Notes: a model not told the origin generated them from the letters alone. DNA of 35,485 bases from Eubacterium sp. (GCA_017539165.1 JAFYHN010000069.1:1-35485); one strand, 5' to 3'. Counted from the stretch's first letter, positions 1 through 8,705 are shown. Translations and numbers: made by a program.

Positions 1-140
1 AGTGCTTACAAAAGCGGGGCTTGTTAGTTGTTTCGATTATTACAATGAGCGTCATGCTTTGAAGTTATGTTGAACCGCCGTATGCCGAACGGCACGTACT
101 GGTGGTGTGAGAGGGGAGAGGTAATCTCCCCTACTCGATT
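1..140 (+). mobile_element. Group II intron, 3' end (domains V and VI)
   Basis: After the stop codon of the intron-encoded protein comes a domain V-like hairpin at about 73-108. Its lower stem is ACCGCC pairing with GGTGGT, with GTA/TAC above it and a TGCC-GAAC-GGCA tip. Next is a second hairpin (GGGGAGA/TCTCCCC) followed by CTACTCGATT, the usual branch-point and 3' end context of bacterial group II introns. The intron probably ends near 138-140; the exact 3' splice site is not fixed by sequence alone. The 5' part lies outside the window. It sits about 85 bp upstream of the next gene, in the same direction. Confidence 0.85.
2..73 (+). CDS. Group II intron reverse transcriptase/maturase, C-terminal end (partial)
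   Basis: An open frame runs from the window edge and ends at the TGA at 71-73. The last residues read LVSCFDYYNERHALKLC. Intron-encoded reverse transcriptases often end with a Gly-Leu-(hydrophobic)-x-x-Tyr-Tyr segment like this, and the stop abuts domain V of the intron RNA, which is where such ORFs end. Only 23 codons are visible, so the catalytic YADD region and class cannot be judged. The identification rests mainly on the adjacent domain V. Confidence 0.65.
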   Translation: MLTKAGLVSCFDYYNERHALKLC

Positions 141-224
141 GTTAAATGACATTGGGCTTTGGCATTTTTACTGAATATGTGGTAGGATAGGGGGCAGTAA
201 GAAATATAGTGGAGGGTTACTGTT

Positions 225-1289
225 ATGAACCAGTTTAGATTACCATATCATCTTATCGTAGATGAAGGGATATTCGGAAGGATTCCAGCTGTTATGGAGG
301 ATGCAATTCCGGATATAGAAAAAAAGAAAACTATTATTGTTACTGAAGAGAATCTAAAGGGAATATTTGGCAGCATAATAGACGGGATTGAGAAGAGCTT
401 TCCTGAGAGTGAAATGTATCTTATTCAGTCGGCCAGCTATGACAATGCAGTTGCACTCGCAAAGTATATAACAATGAATGATATCAAGGTTGTTATCGGC
501 TTTGGAGGTGGAACGGTACTTGACCTAGCCAAGTTTGCGGCATTTGTCAGCAAAGCTCGTCTGATTTCGCTTCCGACAACACTCAGTAATGATAGTCTTG
601 CTTCGCCGGTTGCGGTTTTAGGTACTGAAGGTAAAGCCAGAAAGACATTCAAATGTACTATTCCTCATGCTATCCTGGTGGATGCTTCGGTGATAATGAG
701 TGCTCCGGAGAGACAGCTACTTGCAGGAATCGGAGACACGGTCAGCAAGTATACTGCCTTAAATGACTGGAAGATAGCACATGTTGCAGGACAGGATCAT
801 GTAGACGACTTTGCTTATATGATATCGAAGATGGCATTTAACTCTATCGCATATAATGACATGAAGGAACTAAAGAGCGTGGATTTCATTAAACGTCTGA
901 CTCAGTCGCTTGTTATGGGTGGACTTGCTATGGAGATAGCAGGGACATCTCGACCGAGCAGCGGTTCTGAGCATCTGTTCTGTCATGCACTTGAAGAAAA
1001 CTATGCGGATCAGGTAAATGTACCACACGGCATAGCTGTTGCAATGGGCAGCTATGGTGCATGTAAGTTCCAGAATCGTAATATCGCCAAGATTACAAGA
1101 ATCATTAAGGAATACAATCTTCCTGTAGTACCTTCGGATTGGAAGATTACAGAGGATATCTTTGTTGGGGCATGGCAGGGGGCAGCCGCATCTCGACCAG
1201 ATAGATACACAATTCTTAATGAGACAGAACTTTCAGATGATATGCTTAGAAAGCTTTATTATGAGATGGAGGATGTCTTCGCGAATTAG
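225..1289 (+). CDS. Iron-containing alcohol dehydrogenase family, sn-glycerol-1-phosphate dehydrogenase-like (EgsA/AraM type)
   Basis: A 354-residue soluble protein with a Rossmann-type N-terminal half and an all-helical metal-binding C-terminal half. The nucleotide-binding segment GFGGGTVLDLAKF lies at about residues 92-104, followed by SLPTTLSNDSLASP at 115-128, which is typical of the G1P dehydrogenase branch. Likely metal ligands are Asp171 (GIGDTVSK), His250 (GSEHLFCH) and His268 (VPHG), the same D-H-H set as in archaeal EgsA. Family members reduce dihydroxyacetone phosphate to sn-glycerol-1-phosphate with NAD(P)H; in Bacillus the AraM homologue does this with Ni. The exact substrate here is inferred. 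The start has a GGAGGG site about 9 bases upstream. It stands 60 bp before a lipoprotein gene; no shared pathway is evident. Confidence 0.8.
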   Translation: MNQFRLPYHLIVDEGIFGRIPAVMEDAIPDIEKKKTIIVTEENLKGIFGSIIDGIEKSFPESEMYLIQSASYDNAVALAKYITMNDIKVVIGFGGGTVLDLAKFAAFVSKARLISLPTTLSNDSLASPVAVLGTEGKARKTFKCTIPHAILVDASVIMSAPERQLLAGIGDTVSKYTALNDWKIAHVAGQDHVDDFAYMISKMAFNSIAYNDMKELKSVDFIKRLTQSLVMGGLAMEIAGTSRPSSGSEHLFCHALEENYADQVNVPHGIAVAMGSYGACKFQNRNIAKITRIIKEYNLPVVPSDWKITEDIFVGAWQGAAASRPDRYTILNETELSDDMLRKLYYEMEDVFAN

Positions 1290-1350
1290 TATAGATAAAT
1301 TAGTATAGATATAAGAAATAGAAGTTAAAAGTATAAAGGGGAAGAATTAA

Positions 1351-1998
1351 ATGATAAAAAGAAGTAGATTTAGAAAGCTGTTTTTGCTATTAGGCTTGGC
1401 CTTTTTGTTGACCGGATGTTCCAATGAACCGCCGGAAGGGTATACCAAGGAACACCATACTTACGAGGATATGGTGGAATATGCGAAAAGCATAGATGAA
1501 AATGCATCTGTTGTTGAGGAGTATGAGGATGTAGAAGAAGGTTCCAGGGAATACCGAATATGGCCTGCCACAATAAACGGGATTAGCTGTGGTGTGGCTA
1601 GTGAATCGAAAACTGTGTATAGTAAAGGCTTTGCTGGGGGCGAGTTTTCAAAAACATACTATCGTTGTGATACTGATTATGATTTTTTTATCATAAAATA
1701 TGTTTTGGATCATCATTCAATCCTGGGGATTATAGATGATGAGTCGGTATCAAGAAGATTTCACACAAATGATCTGGTTGCGTCAGTAGTATTTGCTGAT
1801 GAAATGACAGAAGATAAGCTGAATGCATTATGGGCAGATTATAAGAAAATGAATTCGGAGTTAGCACATTTCCAGCTCCGAAAGGCGTATTGGCTTGAAA
1901 TTGATATAGTAATGAAAAAATATTACTTCAAAGATACCACTGAAGAAGAATTCCAGAATGTTCACGACCAGATGGTTGAAGATGGAGTATTAAAATAA
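1351..1998 (+). CDS. Putative lipoprotein of unknown function
   Basis: A 215-residue protein beginning with a basic n-region (KRSRFRK), a hydrophobic stretch and a lipobox LTGC with Cys23, so it is predicted to be lipid-anchored on the outer face of the membrane. The rest is acidic, rich in Asp, Glu and Tyr, with no motif I recognise; the repeated E/D-Y pairs suggest a small mixed alpha/beta extracytoplasmic domain. The start is supported by an AAGGGGA ribosome site. It follows the dehydrogenase by 61 bp and could be co-transcribed. The trp promoter starts 6 bp after its stop codon. Confidence 0.75.
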   Translation: MIKRSRFRKLFLLLGLAFLLTGCSNEPPEGYTKEHHTYEDMVEYAKSIDENASVVEEYEDVEEGSREYRIWPATINGISCGVASESKTVYSKGFAGGEFSKTYYRCDTDYDFFIIKYVLDHHSILGIIDDESVSRRFHTNDLVASVVFADEMTEDKLNALWADYKKMNSELAHFQLRKAYWLEIDIVMKKYYFKDTTEEEFQNVHDQMVEDGVLK

Positions 1999-2003
1999 TT
2001 CGC

Positions 2004-2033
2004 TTGACATCACTTTGCTGTCAGTGTTATTAT
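2004..2033 (+). promoter_or_regulatory. Promoter of the trpBA T-box transcript
   Basis: TTGACA at 2004-2009 and TATTAT at 2028-2033 are separated by 18 bp, a near-consensus housekeeping promoter. Transcription would start near 2040, just where T-box stem I begins. Confidence 0.7.
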
Positions 2034-2039
2034 CTCATA

Positions 2040-2365
2040 AACCATTGATGGAGAGTAAGTAGACAGAGCCTCCTTATATACAGAGAGCTGCAGGTGGTGA
2101 GATTGCAGTGTTAAGTGTTTTGTTGAATGGACTCCAGAGGGCGACCTGAACTGTGCGTTTCTAACGTGTTTTGGAGATACACATAGTATGGAAGACGGAG
2201 TATGAACCTTCGTGATAAAAGTTCGGCTTGTGATAAATGCATTTAGAGAGATGTATCAAGCAGGCGCTAAGAGGGTGTATAGGATACACCAAGCCGGGTG
2301 GCACCGCAGGTAGATTAGATATTCAACCTGTCCCAGCAGTTAATTACTGTGGGACAGGTTTTTTT
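2040..2365 (+). promoter_or_regulatory. T-box leader, tryptophan-specific
   Basis: The stretch before trpB contains the conserved T-box core TGGCACCGC (about 2299-2307) next to a strong terminator. The upper stem I elements are seen as GAGAGCTGCAGGTGGTGAGA (about 2085-2104). The likely specifier codon is TGG at 2128-2130 in the context GAATGGACTCC, i.e. Trp. The antiterminator bulge TGGC (2299-2302) would pair with a tRNA ending GCCA, matching the G discriminator base of bacterial tRNA-Trp. Uncharged tRNA-Trp is therefore expected to stabilise the antiterminator and allow trpBA expression. Confidence 0.9.
2325..2365 (+). terminator. Conditional terminator of the T-box leader
   Basis: AACCTGTCCCA pairs with TGGGACAGGTT around a short loop and is followed by seven T. 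Part of the left arm lies just after the T-box core, as required for the terminator/antiterminator switch. Confidence 0.88.
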
Positions 2366-2366
2366 A

Positions 2367-2380
2367 TGCGTCTCGGCGCG
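2367..2380. repeat. 14-bp repeat, copy 1
   Basis: TGCGTCTCGGCGCG lies immediately after the T-box terminator. The exact reverse complement occurs at 8643-8656. GC-rich compared with its surroundings. Confidence 0.6.
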
Positions 2381-2425
2381 CTATGTAAATAGTCTTTCTG
2401 TGATGATTTTGGAAGGAGTAGAGAT

Positions 2426-3634
2426 ATGAGTGAGAAAAATTATGAAAATGGAGTTAAGGGAAGATTCGGAGAGTTTGGTGGACAGTATATACCAGAAACT
2501 CTTATGAACGAGATTCATAAGCTGGAAGAGGCTTATGAGCACTATAAAAATGATCCTGAATTCGTGGCTGAACTGGATAAGCTGAATCGTGAGTATGCAG
2601 GACGTCCATCACTTCTCTACTATGCAGAGAAGATGACAAGAGACCTTGGTGGTGCAAAGATCTATCTTAAGAGAGAGGATCTGAACCATACTGGATCTCA
2701 TAAGATAAATAATGTCCTTGGACAGGTTCTTCTTGCTAAGAAGATGGGAAAGACAAGAGTTATCGCTGAAACCGGAGCTGGTCAGCACGGAGTTGCTACA
2801 GCTACAGCAGCTGCACTTATGGATATGGAATGTGAGATATTCATGGGTGAAGAAGATACTATCAGACAGGCGTTAAATGTATTCAGAATGGAACTTCTCG
2901 GGGCTAAGGTGCATGCAGTTAAGACGGGTACTAAAGTTCTTAAGGATGCTGTTAATGAGGCGATGCGTGAATGGGTCAGCAGAGTAGATGATACACTCTA
3001 TGTTCTTGGATCAGTTATGGGACCTCATCCATTTCCAACTATAGTAAGAGATTTTCAGTCTGTTATCAGTAAAGAGAGCCGCCAGCAGATACTTGACGCA
3101 GAGGGCAAGCTTCCGGATGTAGTAATTGCTTGTGTTGGTGGAGGAAGTAATGCGATTGGATCATTCTATGAATATATAAAAGATGATGGAGTAAGACTTA
3201 TTGGATGTGAGGCAGCAGGACTTGGAGTTGATAATCCAAAGAATGCAGCAACTATGGCAAATGGTTCTATGGGAATCTTCCACGGAATGAAGTCTTTGTT
3301 CTGTCAGGATGAATATGGACAGATAGCTCCTGTTTATTCTATATCAGCCGGACTTGATTATCCGGGAATCGGACCTGAGCATGCATATCTTGCATCAACA
3401 GGAAGAGCGGAATATGTACCTATTACAGATGAAGAGGCTGTAGGGGCATTTGAATATCTCTCAAGAACAGAGGGTATCATCCCTGCAATCGAAAGCAGTC
3501 ATGCAGTGGCACATGTACTGAAGATAGCACCGACTATGCCGAAGGACAGTATAATAGTTTGTACTATCTCAGGACGAGGCGACAAAGACGTGGCAGCCAT
3601 CGCTCGTTACCGTGGTGTAGAGCTTTACGAATAA
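2426..3634 (+). CDS. trpB: Tryptophan synthase beta subunit
   Basis: A 402-residue PLP enzyme that condenses indole with L-serine to give L-tryptophan in the alpha2beta2 complex. The N-terminal [16 protein letters not shown] is the classic TrpB1 start. The PLP lysine is Lys93 in GSHKINN. The phosphate-binding loop GGGSNAIG appears near residue 238, and the activating-loop segment GRPS and C-terminal TISGRGDKD are present. The length is normal for TrpB1, not the longer TrpB2. The start has a GGAAGGAG site. It is the first gene after the Trp T-box and is followed by trpA 52 bp downstream; no other trp genes are adjacent. Confidence 0.97.
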   Translation: MSEKNYENGVKGRFGEFGGQYIPETLMNEIHKLEEAYEHYKNDPEFVAELDKLNREYAGRPSLLYYAEKMTRDLGGAKIYLKREDLNHTGSHKINNVLGQVLLAKKMGKTRVIAETGAGQHGVATATAAALMDMECEIFMGEEDTIRQALNVFRMELLGAKVHAVKTGTKVLKDAVNEAMREWVSRVDDTLYVLGSVMGPHPFPTIVRDFQSVISKESRQQILDAEGKLPDVVIACVGGGSNAIGSFYEYIKDDGVRLIGCEAAGLGVDNPKNAATMANGSMGIFHGMKSLFCQDEYGQIAPVYSISAGLDYPGIGPEHAYLASTGRAEYVPITDEEAVGAFEYLSRTEGIIPAIESSHAVAHVLKIAPTMPKDSIIVCTISGRGDKDVAAIARYRGVELYE

Positions 3635-3686
3635 AAAGCTTATGAAGAGATGTATTAATGATTGAATTAGAAAAGAGGGCGATATA

Positions 3687-4460
3687 ATGAGCAATATATA
3701 TAAAGCATTTGAAAATAAAAAAGCATTTATTGCATTCCTTACAGCGGGAGATCCTGACTATGAAACAAGTCTTGCCAATTTCAGAGCTGTTATTGATGCA
3801 GGTGCTGATCTTATAGAGGTTGGTATTCCATTTTCGGATCCTATAGCTGAAGGACCTGTGATCCAGGAAGCAGATATCAGATCACTTGCTTCAGGAATGA
3901 CAACGGATAAGGTTTTTGAACTCGTTAAAGAGCTGAGAAAGGAATCTGATATTCCGATCGTATTTATGACATATGCTAATCCTGTTTTTCACTATGGAAC
4001 TGAGAAGTTTTTCCAGAAGGCTAGTGAAGCAGGCGCAGATGGAATAATCATTCCGGATTGTCCATTTGAAGAAAAGCATGAATTCTGTGATACTGCAGAG
4101 AAGTACGGAATGGATTTCATTTCCATGATCGCACCTACTAGTGAAGACAGGATCAAGGAGATTGCTTCGCAGGCCAAAGGATTCATATATGTGGTTTCAT
4201 CACTTGGTGTTACGGGCGTGAGAAGTGAGATTAAGACAGACCTCGATTCTATTCTTGCGCTTATAAAGGAAGCAACTGATACCCCGGCTGCTATCGGATT
4301 CGGTATCAGTAATCCTGAGCAGGTTGCTAAGATGACTAAAATAGCGGACGGAGCCATCGTTGGATCTGCTATGGTTAGAATAGTTGCAGAACACGGTAAA
4401 AATGCTCCTGCAAAGCTTGGCGAGTATGTGAAGAGCATGGTTGCAGCGAAAGCGCAGTAA
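3687..4460 (+). CDS. trpA: Tryptophan synthase alpha subunit
   Basis: A 257-residue TIM barrel that cleaves indole-3-glycerol phosphate to indole and glyceraldehyde-3-phosphate and channels indole to TrpB. The N-terminal FLTAGDPD motif and LIEVGIPFSDPIAEGPVIQ are diagnostic. The catalytic Glu (Glu49 of Salmonella) is Glu44; the second catalytic position (Salmonella Asp60) is Glu55 here, in AEGP instead of ADGP. I believe this substitution is common in clostridial TrpA, so loss of function is not implied. The phosphate-binding GFGIS loop is at about 200. It is co-transcribed with trpB under the T-box. Confidence 0.97.
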   Translation: MSNIYKAFENKKAFIAFLTAGDPDYETSLANFRAVIDAGADLIEVGIPFSDPIAEGPVIQEADIRSLASGMTTDKVFELVKELRKESDIPIVFMTYANPVFHYGTEKFFQKASEAGADGIIIPDCPFEEKHEFCDTAEKYGMDFISMIAPTSEDRIKEIASQAKGFIYVVSSLGVTGVRSEIKTDLDSILALIKEATDTPAAIGFGISNPEQVAKMTKIADGAIVGSAMVRIVAEHGKNAPAKLGEYVKSMVAAKAQ

Positions 4461-4478
4461 AAAAATAGTATATGAATA

Positions 4479-4533
4479 AGCGGGAATCTGTGTGGTATCT
4501 GATTGATACTTTTACGGATTTCCGCTATTTTTG
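4479..4533 (+). terminator. Terminator after trpBA
   Basis: AGCGGGAATCTG pairs (with G-T wobbles) with CGGATTTCCGCT, followed by ATTTTTG. It closes the trp operon 18 bp after the trpA stop. Confidence 0.85.
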
Positions 4534-4541
4534 TATGTTTT

Positions 4542-4569
4542 TTGGTTGCTTGAAAGGATATATTATATT
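4542..4569 (+). promoter_or_regulatory. Possible promoter of the surface protein gene
   Basis: TTGGTT (4542-4547) and TATATT (4564-4569) with a 16-bp spacer lie after the trp terminator and about 80 bp before the next start. A modest match. Confidence 0.35.
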
Positions 4570-4649
4570 ACTATGGGTTGTAGTGTTAAAGAAGAATTAA
4601 CTAGATGGGGAGAGTCATGCGAATATAGAAATTGAAAGGAGAAGTAAAA

Positions 4650-6119
4650 ATGAGATTAAGGGGAGTTAAAACACTTTTAATGGTAGTATCTCTAGCTTTG
4701 GCGGCTGTTCCTGCAGGCAAGATAAACGGGAAGATGAGTGTGGTTCATGCTGAAGAAATACAGCTGACTGAAGAACAAAAGAATGATTCGGTGAATGTAA
4801 TAATACAACACGATACGGATATTAAGCTTTTTGAAGGGGAACCGGCAGTGGTAACTTATCCGAATAAGGATAGTTCAATTAATATGAATGGTTATTCTAT
4901 GAGGGAAAACAGTGTATATACTTTAGAATCAGTATCATGGTTTCAAAACGGATCTCTTGAATATACAAGTAAAATAAGTAAAGGAGAGCTGACAGTATAT
5001 ATAAAACTTGCAGCTAAACTTGGAAAAGACTTTATTTTTCCAGAAACTATAAAAGTAGATTATAACGGTATTAAAGGACAGTGGACCTTAATGGATAGAT
5101 ACGGAACATCCAGAATGTATTACTGTAAGTTTTCAGTGCCTGGAGCAAGTGATACAGATATAAATGATTCGTCGTATTTTGAATTTCCGGAGGGAACTTC
5201 ATTTGTTTATAACAACGTACCTGTTAAGCTTCCTGTAAATATTACTATAAACGGAAAAAAACTTGAGGAGAGCAGGGATTATACAGTTGAATATAAGGAT
5301 AACAAGGGACCAGGAATTGCAACAGCGATATTTACTGGTAAGGGTAGTTTCTATGGGACATTTACGGTACAGTATGAAATCCTGAAGCCTGCAGAGTTTG
5401 ATATAGACAAAGCTGTAGTTTCGGATATCCCTGACCAAACTTATACCGGAAATGTCATACAGCCTTCTATTAATGTTACATATGATGGAAAAAATCTTGT
5501 AAGAGGCAATGATTATACGATTGATTACAAAGATAATATTAATGTTGGTACTGCAAGTGTTATCATACTAGGCAAAGGAAGATATTTCGGAACCAAGCTT
5601 ATAACATTTAAGATTGTTGGAACTACTACACCTGAGCCAAAGGAACCGGCTCAAACACAAGATAAACCGGCAGCTCCTAAAAAAGGTGATACATTTATTG
5701 TAAAAGGGTATAAATACAAGATAACAAAGGCTGTATCGGGTAAGACTGCAGGAGAGATTGCTGTAATAGGAGCAACAAAGAAAACAGTTGGAAAGATTGT
5801 AGTAAGAGATTTGGTTGGGTATTCTGGTGGCAGTTATAAGGTTACATCAGTAGCAAACAATGCATTCAAAGGCTGTGCTAAAGCTTCGTCACTTGTTATA
5901 GGAAAGAATGTTAAGACAATAGGTGTAAATGCATTTGCAGGATGTAAGTCTTTAAAGAGTGTTACAATAAAGTCACAGGTTCTTAACAAGATTGGAAGCA
6001 AGGCATTTAAGGGAACAAATAACAAAATTAAATTCAAAGTTCCTAAGAATCGCCTAACTAAGTATATAAAGATGATTAGAAAATCCGGTGTTTCAAAGAA
6101 GGTAAAGATCACAAAATAA
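4650..6119 (+). CDS. Secreted repeat protein with BspA-like leucine-rich repeats
   Basis: An exported protein of 489 residues from the ATG at 4650, which has AAAGGAG 8 bases before it; an in-frame TTG at 4632 lacks a site of its own. The signal peptide ends near VVHAEE. Two tandem Ig-like repeats follow, each with the pattern (Y)(D/N)GK-L-x(3-5)-DYT-x-(D/E)YKDN-x(4-6)-GTA-GKG-(Y/F)-GT, at about residues 195-245 and 275-325. Next is a Pro/Lys/Gln-rich linker (PEPKEPAQTQDKPAAP). The C-terminal 140 residues contain BspA-type LRR_5 units (VANNAFKGCAKASSLVIGKN, IGVNAFAGCKSLKSV). Such modules occur in Lachnospiraceae adhesins and carbohydrate-associated surface proteins. There is no LPXTG or membrane anchor, so it may be released or held by interactions. 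It sits 54 bp before the cellulase. Confidence 0.75.
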   Translation: MRLRGVKTLLMVVSLALAAVPAGKINGKMSVVHAEEIQLTEEQKNDSVNVIIQHDTDIKLFEGEPAVVTYPNKDSSINMNGYSMRENSVYTLESVSWFQNGSLEYTSKISKGELTVYIKLAAKLGKDFIFPETIKVDYNGIKGQWTLMDRYGTSRMYYCKFSVPGASDTDINDSSYFEFPEGTSFVYNNVPVKLPVNITINGKKLEESRDYTVEYKDNKGPGIATAIFTGKGSFYGTFTVQYEILKPAEFDIDKAVVSDIPDQTYTGNVIQPSINVTYDGKNLVRGNDYTIDYKDNINVGTASVIILGKGRYFGTKLITFKIVGTTTPEPKEPAQTQDKPAAPKKGDTFIVKGYKYKITKAVSGKTAGEIAVIGATKKTVGKIVVRDLVGYSGGSYKVTSVANNAFKGCAKASSLVIGKNVKTIGVNAFAGCKSLKSVTIKSQVLNKIGSKAFKGTNNKIKFKVPKNRLTKYIKMIRKSGVSKKVKITK

Positions 6120-6173
6120 TAACTGATTCCTAGAGACCGGCGTACTAACTTAAAGGGCATATGGAGGAAATAC

Positions 6174-8570
6174 ATGAGAATAAAGAAATTCTGGGCAAGT
6201 ACACTTGTTTTAGCTATGACATTTGGCCTCGTTTCGTGTGGCAGTTCTACAGTTGATAATAATCCGGTAACTGCTGATGTTGAAGAGCAGTCAGCTGGAA
6301 ATGCAACTGCCAGCGATGCTCCACTCGAGGCAGAGGGGGAAGAAGTTGATCCGGAATTACAACAGGCAATCTTAGAGAGCAGTTTAACAGGAACAGGTCC
6401 TGCGACACTTGAGGATACGCTGAAAGCTGATGAAAGTGATGAAGTTCAATTGAACGATGGTGATGCAATAATTGACCTGGATTTTGATGACGATAAAACT
6501 GATGGGTTCAACGTTTATACAAATGGTGGATCTTGTGATATGAAGAATGAAGATGGACAGCTTGTCGCAGATATCAAGAAATGCGGTTCGTTGGAACATG
6601 CTAATCAGTTATATTGGGACGGATTTGCTCTGAACAAGAACTGTGAATATACGTACAGTTTTGAGATATCGAGTGATATTGAACGGCCGATCGAGTACAG
6701 ACTTCAGATAAATGGGGGCGATTATCATGCTTATCAGGGAGAGGTAATAGACATCGGTCCTGATGTTACATACTTCTCAGTTGATTTTGAGATGACTGAG
6801 GAATCTGATCCTTCTCCTAGACTTGTTTTCAATATGGGTAAGATAGAAGGGATGGATTCGGATCCGGGAGAACACAAGGTTTATATCGATAATATAAAAC
6901 TTGAAGTTATGGATGGCTCAAATGCGGCGGTTATCGCAGGACTTCCGACGTATGTAAATGTAGCTGTAAATCAGATTGGTTACAAGCCTGAAGATGTGAA
7001 GACTGCAGTTGTTAAGTCGGATAAAAAGGATGACGAAGAATTCATTATATGCGAGGCTTCAACCAATAAAACTGTTTATGCCGGTATACTTGAACCGGCC
7101 AAGTATGATAAGGGTGCAGAACTTGGTACTAAAAAGGCAGACTTCACAGACTTAACCACGCCGGGTGAATACTATGTTTTTACAGATAAGGGTGCAAGCT
7201 ATACCTTTAAGATAGAAGATGAGCCGTATTCGGACATTTATAATGATGCGGTACAGATGCTCTATAAGCAGCGTTGTGGTACAGAGACGGATGCTGCTTA
7301 TGCCGGTGATTTTGCACATAAGGCTTGTCATACCGGAGAGGCGAAGGTATACGATGATCAGAGTAAGTCGAAGGATGTGAGCGGAGGTTGGCATGATGCC
7401 GGAGATTACGGAAGGTACGTGGTTTCCGGAGCGGTTGCAGTCGCAGATCTTCTGGAGGCTTATGAGGATTTTGATGTTACGGCAGATAATCTCGGAATTC
7501 CGGAGAGTGGAAATGAAATCCCAGATATTCTTGATGAAGCTAAATACGAACTAGAATGGATGCTGAAAATGCAGGACGAAGAAAGTGGTGGTGTATATCA
7601 CAAAGTAACTGGACTGACATTTCCAGGAACGGTCAAACCGGAAGAAGAGAAGGAACAGTTATATCTTGCACCTATTTCGCAGGCGGCTACAGGAGATTTT
7701 GCAGCTGTAATGGCGAAGGCATCTGTTGTCTATAAGGAGATAGATCCTGAATTCAGTTCAAAAGCACTTGGCGCAGCAGAAAAAGCCTGGGATTATCTGG
7801 TATCAGACGAAGAAGATAAGAGTTTCAAGAATCCTGAAGATATGGATACTGGAGAGTATCCGGATGAATATATCCAGGATGAAAGATACTGGGCAGCAGT
7901 AGAGCTTTATCTTGCAGGAAATAAAGATATAGAAGAATATGTAGTTAATTATAGAGGTTTGATCGATATGAAAAAAGGCCTCGGATGGGCTGATGTTGGA
8001 TCATATGCAGATTATGATCTGGCGAAGTACACTGAGGGTGAGATTCGAGATATGGCTATACAACATATTTCGGAGAAGGCCGATTCTATGGCGGAACAAG
8101 CTGATAAAGGTGGATATTTCATGACATTTGCTTCTGATTTTGCATGGGGAAGCAACATGACTATTGCAAATAATGGACAGTTCCTTTACATGGCTTCAAA
8201 TGTAACCGGTGATGAGAATTATGCAATACTTGCAAAGCAGCAACTTGATTATCTGCTTGGAACTAATTCACTTGGTTATTGCTTTGTGACAGGGTATGGT
8301 ACATTTTCACCGAAGACACCGCACCACAGACCTTCGGAGGTTGAAAAAAAAGCAATGAGCGGAATGCTGGTTGGCGGATCAAACAAAAATCTCGAAGATC
8401 CATATGCGTCGGCAGTGCTTTCGGGGGCGAGTCCAGCTATGTGCTATGTGGACAATGCTCAGAGCTATTCTACAAACGAAACAGCAATATACTGGAACTC
8501 TCCACTTATCTACCTGCTGTCTGCACAACAGAAGGTACAGCCGGAAGATGAGCTTATAGAAGAAGAGTAG
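6174..8570 (+). CDS. Glycoside hydrolase family 9 endoglucanase, lipoprotein with CBM
   Basis: A 798-residue cellulase that cleaves beta-1,4-glucans at the cell surface. The signal peptide ends in a lipobox LVSC with Cys22, so the enzyme is membrane-anchored. An acidic Ser/Thr/Glu linker is followed by a CBM4/9-like beta-sandwich (about 95-245), an Ig-like CelD_N domain beginning YVNVAVNQIGYKP (about 260-345), and the GH9 (alpha/alpha)6 barrel. Catalytic-site signatures are WHDAGDYG with Asp408 and Asp411 (nucleophilic-water base), HHRPS at 717-721, and NETAIYWNSPL with the acid Glu769. All key residues are present. CBM-Ig-GH9 order is typical of cellobiohydrolase/endoglucanase subgroup E2. 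It follows the surface protein and may share its transcript; a GGAGG site precedes the ATG. Confidence 0.95.
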   Translation: MRIKKFWASTLVLAMTFGLVSCGSSTVDNNPVTADVEEQSAGNATASDAPLEAEGEEVDPELQQAILESSLTGTGPATLEDTLKADESDEVQLNDGDAIIDLDFDDDKTDGFNVYTNGGSCDMKNEDGQLVADIKKCGSLEHANQLYWDGFALNKNCEYTYSFEISSDIERPIEYRLQINGGDYHAYQGEVIDIGPDVTYFSVDFEMTEESDPSPRLVFNMGKIEGMDSDPGEHKVYIDNIKLEVMDGSNAAVIAGLPTYVNVAVNQIGYKPEDVKTAVVKSDKKDDEEFIICEASTNKTVYAGILEPAKYDKGAELGTKKADFTDLTTPGEYYVFTDKGASYTFKIEDEPYSDIYNDAVQMLYKQRCGTETDAAYAGDFAHKACHTGEAKVYDDQSKSKDVSGGWHDAGDYGRYVVSGAVAVADLLEAYEDFDVTADNLGIPESGNEIPDILDEAKYELEWMLKMQDEESGGVYHKVTGLTFPGTVKPEEEKEQLYLAPISQAATGDFAAVMAKASVVYKEIDPEFSSKALGAAEKAWDYLVSDEEDKSFKNPEDMDTGEYPDEYIQDERYWAAVELYLAGNKDIEEYVVNYRGLIDMKKGLGWADVGSYADYDLAKYTEGEIRDMAIQHISEKADSMAEQADKGGYFMTFASDFAWGSNMTIANNGQFLYMASNVTGDENYAILAKQQLDYLLGTNSLGYCFVTGYGTFSPKTPHHRPSEVEKKAMSGMLVGGSNKNLEDPYASAVLSGASPAMCYVDNAQSYSTNETAIYWNSPLIYLLSAQQKVQPEDELIEEE

Positions 8571-8579
8571 AGAGAACAA

Positions 8580-8705
8580 AGAGTGTCGCTTGCGACACTC
8601 TCCGCGCGAGGCGCGTGTTGCCGGAGGCAACTATCTTCCTATCGCGCCGAGACGCACCCTCAGCGGAGCGTTTTTGTGTAATAGGAGACGCAGTTTCCTA
8701 TTACA
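8580..8705. repeat. Run of short GC-rich hairpins after the cellulase gene
   Basis: Four perfect hairpins lie nearly end to end: 8580-8601 (AGAGTGTCGC/GCGACACTCT), 8603-8615 (CGCGC-GAG-GCGCG), 8617-8631 (GTTGCC-GGA-GGCAAC) and 8677-8705 (TGTAATAGGA/TCCTATTACA). The 14-bp repeat at 8643-8656 lies among them. There is no coding potential. The arrangement resembles a composite palindromic intergenic repeat. Confidence 0.65.
8643..8656. repeat. 14-bp repeat, copy 2 (inverted)
   Basis: CGCGCCGAGACGCA is the exact reverse complement of 2367-2380, again located downstream of a gene or terminator. Confidence 0.6.

Noticed and set aside
3992-4438. 148-codon minus-strand open frame inside trpA
   Set aside because: Lies wholly within a clear trpA gene, has no ribosome site and its composition reflects the complementary strand.
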